Source: Propionibacterium australiense
GTDB taxonomy: Bacteria > Actinomycetota > Actinomycetes > Propionibacteriales > Propionibacteriaceae
Reading direction: 5' to 3'
DNA: 64,000 nucleotides
Assembly (NCBI RefSeq): GCF_003666605.1
Contig: NZ_RCIV01000007.1
Location: 1-64,000, forward strand
In this document: positions 58,049-64,000 of the stretch, in pieces
Layout: each line of letters opens with the position of its first letter
How positions within the stretch are numbered: position 1 is the stretch's first letter
Position numbers and translations under genes: made by a program
Notes under the pieces: generated by a model
The model's database searches: none
Told to the model about the DNA's origin: nothing
What the model saw: the letters and a program-made list of their open reading frames with translations, nothing else

Positions 58049-60379
58049 TCAGTCCTGACCGGCCTGCGCCCTGTCGAGCAGCGTCAGGTAGTCCTCCGGG
58101 GCCAGGAGTGAGCCGGGGAGCCGCACGAGCCGCTCCAGCGGCATCGCGGCGAACAGCTCGTAGGCGCCGGACGAGGCCATGTCGTCGACGAAGGCCCGGG
58201 CGTCCGTGCGCAGCAGCGGCCCGCCGACCGGGTGCGCCATCCACTCGGCGTAGGTGGAGTCCTTGCCGAGGGGGCTCGCGGGCTCTGGTGCCGTCACCTG
58301 CAGGGGCAGCACCGCAGCGGCGTCCCGGCTGGAGAAACCGACCCAGGCGCGGTAGGCGCCGGGCTCGACCTGCCAGCAGCCGGTGCCCTCGTCCCAGTAG
58401 GAGAGGTCACGGCGGCTCAGGGCGAACTCGAACGGCGCGGACTGTCCCGGGGCCAGGGTGATCTTCTCGTAGCCGCGCAGCTCGCGGGGCGCCCTGGCGA
58501 CCCGCGAGGCCTCGTGCCTGCCCAGGTAGAGCTGGACGACCTGGGCGCCCGTGCGCTGTCCCGTGTTGGTCAGCGTGCCGCGCACGACGGCGACGGTCTC
58601 GTCCAGGCCGGTGCCGTCGGCGACCGTCACGACCGGGGTGGCCTGCACGCCGGTGAGCTCGAACGTCGTGTACGTGAGACCGAAACCGAACGGATAGGCG
58701 ACCTCCCGGCCCATCGTGTCCAGGCCGCGGTAGCCGACGAAGACGCCCTCGCCGTGGTCGACGCGCGAATGGGAGCCGGGGAAGTTGAGCTGGGCCGGGA
58801 CGTCGGACAGTGCCAGGGGGATCGACTCGGCGAGGTGCCCGCCCGGGCAGGACCGGCCGAGCAGGACGTCGGCGGTGGCCGAGCCACCACCCTGACCGCC
58901 CAGCCAGCACTCCAGCAGGGCATCGACCTTCTCGCGCCACGACGCCACCGAGACCACCGAACCGTTCGACAGGACGACGGTGGTCCGTGCGGCGACGGCG
59001 CTCACGCGTTCGATGAGCGTGGTCTGGGCGTTCGGCAGCTCGATGTCGTCCCGGTCGTAACCCTCCGACTCGACCGCTGCGGGGAGGCCGGCGAACAGGA
59101 CGACCGTGGCCCCGCGGGCCGCCTCGACGGCCCGGTCGGCCAGTTCGTCGTCAGTGAGTTCCTGGCCCGGCATGCCGGTGGCCTCGGCCAGCCGGTAGCC
59201 CGGCTCGAACCGGACGGCCCCGCCCAGCTGCTCGCGCAGCGCGTCGAGCGCCGAGTCCAGCCGCGTGGGGTTGATCTGGCTCGACCCGGCGCCCTGGTAG
59301 CGGGGCGTGCGGGCGAACTCGCCGATCACGACGAGCGGGGCCTGGCCGGTGATGTCCCGGGCGTCGAGCGGCAGGACCGGGGAGCCGTCCACCGGCTCGT
59401 TGCGCAGCAGCACCGCGCCGGCTGCCGCAGCCTTCCGTGCGAGTTCGTGGTGGGCGTCCGTGTCGAAGCCGGTGCCGGGTTCGACGGCCTGGGCGGCGAG
59501 GATGAGCGCGACGATGCGCTGCACGGCCCGGTCGAGCACCGCCTCGTCGAGTTCGCCGGTGCGCACTGCCCGGGCGATCTGCTCGTCGGTGACCCCGCCC
59601 GAGGCCGGCATCTCGAGGTCGAGGCCGGCGGCCAGGCCCGGTACCCGCTGGTCGACCGCGCCCCAGTCGGAGACGACGAGCCCGCCGAAACCCCAGTCCT
59701 CGCGCAGCACCGTCGTGAGCAGCCACGGGTGCTGGGAGGCGTAGGTGCCGTTCACCTTGTTGTACGCGCACATGACGGTCCAGGGGCGGGTCTGCGTGAC
59801 GATCCGTTCGAAGGCCGGCAGGTAGATCTCGCGCAGCGCCCGTTCGCCGATGCGGGCGTCGATGCGCATCCGGTCGGTCTCCTGGCTGTTCGCGGCGAAG
59901 TGCTTCACGCTCGTGCCCACCCCCTGGGACTGCACGCCGCGGACCATCGCGGCCCCGGCACGCCCGGCGACCAGGGGGTCCTCGGAGAAGTACTCGAAGT
60001 TGCGGCCGCACAGCGGCGAGCGCTTCATGTTGACGCCCGGGCCGAGGACGACCGCCACGCCGGCGGCACGCGCCTCCTCGCCGAGCGCCGCGCCCACCTG
60101 TTCGAGCAGCTCGTCGTCCCACGTCGAGCCGAGCGCGGCCGCGGTGGGGAAGCACGTCGCCGGCACGGCCTGGCCGATGCCGATCTCGGCGTCGTTCGTC
60201 GCCTTCCGCAGTCCGTGTGGGCCGTCGGTGACCATGACGGCCCCCAGCCCCAGGCGCTCGACCGTCTTGAGGTTCCAGAAGTCGGCGCCCGAGGTGAGCG
60301 AGGCCTTCTCGTCGAGGGTCATGGCCGCGACGAGTTCACTGGCGCGGTCGGCGTAGTCATCAGGGTGGACGGTGGTCAT
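58049..60379 (-). CDS. Glycoside hydrolase family 3 beta-glucosidase
   Basis: A 776-residue enzyme with the GH3 N-terminal barrel (VTDGPHGLRKA, VKHFAANSQETDR), the nucleophile aspartate in LVVSDWGAVD (near 237), the GH3 C-terminal domain (VVIGEFARTPRYQGAGSSQ) and a C-terminal fibronectin III-like domain (AQVVQLYLG, GYEKITLAPGQS). There is no signal peptide, so the enzyme is cytoplasmic and acts on imported beta-glycosides. GAAGGAGCAGCC before ATG 60379 fixes the start. It lies downstream of uidA in the same direction, with 198 bp between them. Confidence 0.92.
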   Translation of the reverse strand: MTTVHPDDYADRASELVAAMTLDEKASLTSGADFWNLKTVERLGLGAVMVTDGPHGLRKATNDAEIGIGQAVPATCFPTAAALGSTWDDELLEQVGAALGEEARAAGVAVVLGPGVNMKRSPLCGRNFEYFSEDPLVAGRAGAAMVRGVQSQGVGTSVKHFAANSQETDRMRIDARIGERALREIYLPAFERIVTQTRPWTVMCAYNKVNGTYASQHPWLLTTVLREDWGFGGLVVSDWGAVDQRVPGLAAGLDLEMPASGGVTDEQIARAVRTGELDEAVLDRAVQRIVALILAAQAVEPGTGFDTDAHHELARKAAAAGAVLLRNEPVDGSPVLPLDARDITGQAPLVVIGEFARTPRYQGAGSSQINPTRLDSALDALREQLGGAVRFEPGYRLAEATGMPGQELTDDELADRAVEAARGATVVLFAGLPAAVESEGYDRDDIELPNAQTTLIERVSAVAARTTVVLSNGSVVSVASWREKVDALLECWLGGQGGGSATADVLLGRSCPGGHLAESIPLALSDVPAQLNFPGSHSRVDHGEGVFVGYRGLDTMGREVAYPFGFGLTYTTFELTGVQATPVVTVADGTGLDETVAVVRGTLTNTGQRTGAQVVQLYLGRHEASRVARAPRELRGYEKITLAPGQSAPFEFALSRRDLSYWDEGTGCWQVEPGAYRAWVGFSSRDAAAVLPLQVTAPEPASPLGKDSTYAEWMAHPVGGPLLRTDARAFVDDMASSGAYELFAAMPLERLVRLPGSLLAPEDYLTLLDRAQAGQD

Positions 60380-60526
60380 GGCTGCTCCTTCAGCAGGATG
60401 GATTCCATCAGGGTAGTGTCGCCCGGGCCCTGGCGGTCTGGGACGGTAGGGAAACTGTGGTGCCGCCGGCATGAGCCCGATCATCGGCAGGCGGCGGGAG
60501 AGCGCGGTCACGGCCCCGAACGCGAG

Positions 60527-60557
60527 CTCCCCCGGTGCCGCGTGGGCGCCGGGGGAG
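60527..60557. terminator. Hairpin between uidA and the GH3 gene
   Basis: CTCCCCCGG (60527-60535) pairs with CCGGGGGAG (60549-60557) around a 13-nt loop, 21 nt after the uidA stop. It may terminate part of the transcripts or protect the upstream mRNA end. Confidence 0.55.
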
Positions 60558-60577
60558 TGCTCACTGGCCGGGCAGGA

Positions 60578-62416
60578 TCACTTCTTGTAGTCGAAGTCGG
60601 GGATCTCGTGCCAGCGCTGCCGGAACCAGTGGGCCGCCAGCTTCGGCTTGCGGTCGCGGGTGAAGACACCCTTCTTGTTGCCCTGGACGCGCAGCATCGA
60701 CTGGCTCGTGGCGAAGTCCGCGAAGTTCCACAGCTGCTCGCCGACGACGAAGTCGAACTCGTCGAGCACCCGGCAGTTCATCGCGTAGTAGTCCACCTGG
60801 TACTCCTCGGTGTACATGACCGGGGTGGTGTCGTGCAGGCCAGCCACCGTGTCCGCGCCGAACTCGGTCATCACGACCGGTTTGCCGAGCTCGGCCCAGC
60901 CGGCCAGCTCGGCGCGGAAGGCCTGCTCGGAAACCTCCAGGTCGGGGCCGCCGAAGTACCAGCCGTAGTAGCGGTTGAGGCAGATGACGTCGCTCAGCCG
61001 CGCCGAGCAGTCGGTGTGCGGGGCGTCGTTCATCTGCACCGAGACGAGCGTGCACGGGCGCTTGGCCGGGTCGAGCTCGCGGGCCAGGTCGAACAGCGGC
61101 TTGAAGTACTCGTACGCGCCCTCGGCGCCGGAGTCGGGCTCGTTGGCGATGCTCCAGAGCACGACGCAGGCGTGGTTCTTGTCGCGGGCGATGAGGTCGC
61201 GGATGACCTCGCGGTGGGCCTGAGCCGTTTGGATGCCGCGCTCGGGGTCGAAGGTCTCGATGCGTTCGCCACCGAAGTTGGCCCCGCCCCCGAACTTCAG
61301 GTTGATGCCGACGGCCGTCGTCTCGTCGATGACGACGATGCCCTCGGCATCGCACTGGCGCATCATCTCCTCCGAGTACGGGTAGTGACTCGTGCGGAAG
61401 CTGTTGGCGCCCTGCCAGCCCATGATCGCGATGTCGCGGGTGTTCATCGGCAGGTTGATGCCGCGGCCGGCCGGGAAGGTGTCCTCGTGCTTGCCGTAGC
61501 CCTTGAAGTAGAAGGGGCGTTCGTTGATGAGGAACCTCGTGCCGTCGACACGGACCGTGCGGATGCCGAAGGGCTCGGTGTAGACGTCCTCGCCGAACCG
61601 CACGCGCACCTGGTACAGGTGGCCGGCGCCCGGCCGCCACAGCGTCGGGTCGGTGACGGTGAGCCGGCCGCTCGTGCCGGTGGCCTCGTCGACCAGTGTG
61701 CCGTCGGCGTCGAGCAGCTCGACGGTGCACTCCCCGTCCCCGACCGTGCTCACCTGGTAGTTCACGGTGGCCTTCGCGGCGGTGCCCGCCGCGGCGTCGA
61801 TGCCCTCGACGTCACTGGTCAGGGCGATGTCGGCGATGTAGGCCCGCGGCGTGGTGCAGAGCCGGACGGTGCGGGTGATGCCGCAGTAGTTGAAGAAGTC
61901 GAAGTTGGGATGGTTCTGCTTCTTGGCCTGATCCGGGGTGTCGGCGATGCCGCCCATCAGGCCGCCGAGCATGTCGTTGGTGCCGCCCACCGGCAGTGTC
62001 GTGTAGTCGATGACGTTGTCCACGGCGATCGTCAGCAGGTTCTCGCCCTCGCCCAGGTGCCCGTCCAGCTCGACCTCGAACGGCAGGAAGCCGCCGCGGT
62101 GCTCGGCGACGAGCTCGCCGTTCAGGTAGATCCTCGCATGGTGGGTGACGGCGTCGGCCCGCAGCACGACGCGCTGTTCGCGCAGGGCGGCCGGCACCGA
62201 GATCGTGCGCTGGTAGAAGACCCAGCCGTAGTGGTCACGGAAGTCGATGCCCTCCTTCAGGTCGTTGTAGGAGGCCGGAACCGGCATGGTCGTGGCCTCG
62301 GTCAGGGGCGCGGCGTACCACTGCTCGTCGAATCCGGTGCCGTCGTCGAGCTTGAAGTCCCAGACGCCGCCGAGGTCGACGACCACTCGGGACTCCGTCA
62401 TTGTCGGGTAGAGCAT
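60578..62416 (-). CDS. uidA: Beta-glucuronidase (GH2)
   Basis: A 612-residue GH2 enzyme, near the E. coli length of 603. It has a sugar-binding domain with VWDFKLDDGTGFDEQWY, an immunoglobulin-like middle and a catalytic barrel with WSIANEPDS (acid/base Glu near 424) and VVMTEFGADT (nucleophile Glu near 512). The N-x-K glucuronate-recognition motif is seen as NKKG near residue 577. It releases glucuronic acid from imported glucuronides. ATG 62416 has GAGACGAGAAG upstream. It follows the transporter gene uidB, 94 bp away, with a strong hairpin between. Confidence 0.95.
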   Translation of the reverse strand: MLYPTMTESRVVVDLGGVWDFKLDDGTGFDEQWYAAPLTEATTMPVPASYNDLKEGIDFRDHYGWVFYQRTISVPAALREQRVVLRADAVTHHARIYLNGELVAEHRGGFLPFEVELDGHLGEGENLLTIAVDNVIDYTTLPVGGTNDMLGGLMGGIADTPDQAKKQNHPNFDFFNYCGITRTVRLCTTPRAYIADIALTSDVEGIDAAAGTAAKATVNYQVSTVGDGECTVELLDADGTLVDEATGTSGRLTVTDPTLWRPGAGHLYQVRVRFGEDVYTEPFGIRTVRVDGTRFLINERPFYFKGYGKHEDTFPAGRGINLPMNTRDIAIMGWQGANSFRTSHYPYSEEMMRQCDAEGIVVIDETTAVGINLKFGGGANFGGERIETFDPERGIQTAQAHREVIRDLIARDKNHACVVLWSIANEPDSGAEGAYEYFKPLFDLARELDPAKRPCTLVSVQMNDAPHTDCSARLSDVICLNRYYGWYFGGPDLEVSEQAFRAELAGWAELGKPVVMTEFGADTVAGLHDTTPVMYTEEYQVDYYAMNCRVLDEFDFVVGEQLWNFADFATSQSMLRVQGNKKGVFTRDRKPKLAAHWFRQRWHEIPDFDYKK

Positions 62417-62454
62417 TCTTCTCGTCTCCGTTCGATTGTGGTGAGAATGGGCGA

Positions 62455-62497
62455 ACGCCCCGCGGTGGTCCGCCGTACCGGCTCCACCGCGGGGCGT
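62455..62497 (-). repeat. Strong hairpin between uidB and uidA
   Basis: ACGCCCCGCGGTGG (62455-62468) pairs perfectly with CCACCGCGGGGCGT (62484-62497) over 14 bp. It lies inside the operon, just after uidB. With no U-tract, it may be an mRNA stabiliser or partial terminator setting the ratio of transporter to enzyme. Confidence 0.6.
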
Positions 62498-62510
62498 CGA
62501 GAGGGGTTCA

Positions 62511-63917
62511 TCAGGCCTTGGCCTCGCGCTGGGCGGCCAGCTGTGCCGCGTTGGCGTCGACGCGCTTCTTGTTCAGCGGGTACAGGAACCACAGGGCGAA
62601 GAAGAGCACGACGAAGGCGCCGCCGGGCACCAGGCAGGTGATGTTGTAGATGCCGTCGGTGACCTCGGGGTCGAAACCGGTCTCCTTCGTGTAGCCGACG
62701 ATCGACAGCAGGATGCCGGTCAGCCCTGCCGAGCCGGCCTGGCCGAGTTTGCGGGCCCACGAGTAGGTGGCGTACACGGTGCCGTCCTGACGGTCGCCGA
62801 AACGCACCTCGGTGTCGTCGATGACGTCGATGATCATGGCCCAGCAGATGAGCGAGAAGGCGGCCACGCCGAGCCAGGCGAAGACGTAGAAGACGATCCA
62901 GACGCGGACGTCGTGGGTGTGGACGAAGAAGGCGGTGAACAGCGCCGCGGCGGAGACGGCGATGGTCACCATGGAGATCTCCTTCTTGCCGAACTTGCGG
63001 GCCAGGGCCGGCATGAAGATCGACAGGACCAGCGTGATCGCCGCGCCGATGAAGGTGATGTACGAGAGCATCGAGGCGCTGTTGAAATAGTTCGGGTAGA
63101 TGTAGTTGCCCATGTTGCCCAGCGAGAGCTGGCCGACGAGGAGCAGCAGCGCGCAGATGACGATACCGACGAGTGCGCGGTTGGTGAACAGGTACTTCAG
63201 CAGGTAGGAGAGGGAGAACTTCTGGGTCGTCTGCTCCAGCTTCACCCGCTCGGTGCTCATCTGGTAGCAGATGAGATAGCAGCCCACGGCCAGCACGGAG
63301 CAGAGCACCGATGCCCACATCATCTTGGTGCCGTCCAGGGTCGTGTTGCCCTCAGCATCCCGGTAGTAGACGAACAGGGGCAGCACGACGCCGATGACGA
63401 CCTGACCGATGGTGGCGCCGATGCCGCGCCAGGTGGACAGGGCGGTGCGGTCGTCCGGCTTGTCCGAGATCGCCGAGGCCATCGAGCCGTAGGGGATGTT
63501 GATGCCGGTGTAGCAGACCGAGCCCCACAGCAGATAGCTGAAGAACATCCAGAAGATCTTGAAGCCCATCGGCATGTCCTGGAACCACACGGCGAAGCAG
63601 AGCACCGAGGCGACGGCCACCGGGCCGCACATGCGGCGCAGCCAGGGGGCGAACTTGCCCTTGGCGGTCGGCCTGCTGCGGTCGATGATCTGGCCCATCG
63701 TCACGTCGGTGAACGCGTCGACGATGCGGCAGAGCATCATCATGGTGCCGACCAGGGCCGCCGAGACGCCCATGACGTCGGTGTAGAACTTCAGCAGGAA
63801 CATGGCCGACAGCACGAAGGTGAGGTCGTTGCCGAAGTCACCGAATGCGTACCCGATCTTGTCCCGCCAGCCGAATGGCCTGACCGTCGAGGGTCTGGTC
63901 TGGACAACACTGCTCAT
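62511..63917 (-). CDS. uidB: GPH-family glucuronide transporter
   Basis: A 468-residue MelB-like (glycoside-pentoside-hexuronide) cation symporter with about 12 helices. WRDKIGYAFGDFGNDLTFVL is the family signature with the cation-site Asp and the D-F-G-N motif, and VDAFTDVTMGQIIDRSRPTAKGKFAPW is the conserved loop. In E. coli UidB carries glucuronides to UidA, which matches the next gene. It is the first gene of the operon; a dyad at 63953-63966 lies just upstream. Confidence 0.9.
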   Translation of the reverse strand: MSSVVQTRPSTVRPFGWRDKIGYAFGDFGNDLTFVLSAMFLLKFYTDVMGVSAALVGTMMMLCRIVDAFTDVTMGQIIDRSRPTAKGKFAPWLRRMCGPVAVASVLCFAVWFQDMPMGFKIFWMFFSYLLWGSVCYTGINIPYGSMASAISDKPDDRTALSTWRGIGATIGQVVIGVVLPLFVYYRDAEGNTTLDGTKMMWASVLCSVLAVGCYLICYQMSTERVKLEQTTQKFSLSYLLKYLFTNRALVGIVICALLLLVGQLSLGNMGNYIYPNYFNSASMLSYITFIGAAITLVLSIFMPALARKFGKKEISMVTIAVSAAALFTAFFVHTHDVRVWIVFYVFAWLGVAAFSLICWAMIIDVIDDTEVRFGDRQDGTVYATYSWARKLGQAGSAGLTGILLSIVGYTKETGFDPEVTDGIYNITCLVPGGAFVVLFFALWFLYPLNKKRVDANAAQLAAQREAKA

Positions 63918-63952
63918 ATGAGTGCCCTTCTGTTGTTGGGGTGGTTGGCCCG

Positions 63953-63966
63953 TGGCATCAATGCCA
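63953..63966 (-). promoter_or_regulatory. Palindromic operator upstream of uidB
   Basis: TGGCATCAATGCCA is a 14-bp dyad with 6-bp arms 36 bp before the uidB start. Such sites suit a LacI, GntR or TetR-type repressor responding to glucuronides. The repressor is outside the window. Confidence 0.5.
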
Positions 63967-64000
63967 GGCGCCTACCGCCCCGAACGATGTGGTGGTTCTG

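Noticed and set aside
58232-62641. A 4.4-kb open frame on the plus strand, opposite the GH3 and uidA genes
   Set aside because: Its product is low-complexity Arg/Gly/Ala/Asp-rich sequence with no motifs, and it mirrors two well-supported genes. Long antisense frames are expected at high GC.
1-64000. CRISPR array
   Set aside because: No regularly spaced repeats and no cas genes were seen.

Overview
This is a 64 kb piece of a high-GC actinobacterial chromosome, roughly 68% GC in ordinary genes. The gene content points to the Propionibacteriales or a near relative, but no marker here fixes the genus. The evidence is an XPB-type helicase, a Ser/Thr kinase beside an FHA-ABC transporter, DtxR, a eukaryote-type UGPase, the conserved mscL - CpaB-like - FmdB-like - formyltetrahydrofolate ligase // moeA - rimJ - membrane protein block, and many genes that look leaderless.

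Layout. 1-111: end of an rRNA operon (5S 3' end and terminator). 415-11854: Nudix hydrolase, XPB helicase, kinase diverging from an FHA-ABC exporter, helicase-associated protein, proline-rich membrane protein, cold-shock protein, DUF3027 protein. 12111-18634: membrane protein, purine permease, decayed S41 peptidase, serC, dtxR, trxA, tRNA-Arg. 18842-26758: candidate small RNA, UGPase, mscL, and the divergent folate / moeA-rimJ-membrane protein block, ending at tRNA-Ala. 26759-45300: an accessory island. It carries orphan antitoxins and then a co-oriented defence cluster: SNF2 helicase-DUF3883, DUF1156 DNA methylase, DUF1016 PD-(D/E)XK nuclease, a MazEF-like toxin-antitoxin pair, and a HEPN-DUF499 ATPase. 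A Gabija-like pair (OLD nuclease plus UvrD helicase) of much lower GC follows. 45484-54678: drug-efflux and regulator modules, several with frameshifts, a TRIC channel, a duplicated lipoprotein, and an M50-like membrane protease. 54707-57911: MacB-type ABC operon with a palindromic operator. 58049-63966: glucuronide/glucoside utilisation operon (uidB, uidA, GH3).

How the parts work together. The defence cluster combines sequence modification (methylase), DNA translocation (SNF2 helicase), cleavage (DUF1016 nuclease, DUF3883 domain) and a large ATPase with a HEPN RNase-like motif. That composition suggests modification-based self/non-self discrimination backed by cell shutdown. The methylase gene has a sharply lower-GC central segment, which suggests cassette exchange of its specificity region. 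The Gabija-like pair next to it fits a defence island. No integrase, CRISPR array or complete insertion sequence was recognised.

Themes: at least ten genes have a TANNNT-like -10 hexamer 6-7 nt before the start codon and no Shine-Dalgarno, so leaderless translation looks common. Five genes are clearly broken: the S41 peptidase, one MFS pump, a cytochrome b5-like protein, one lipoprotein copy and one RHH antitoxin.
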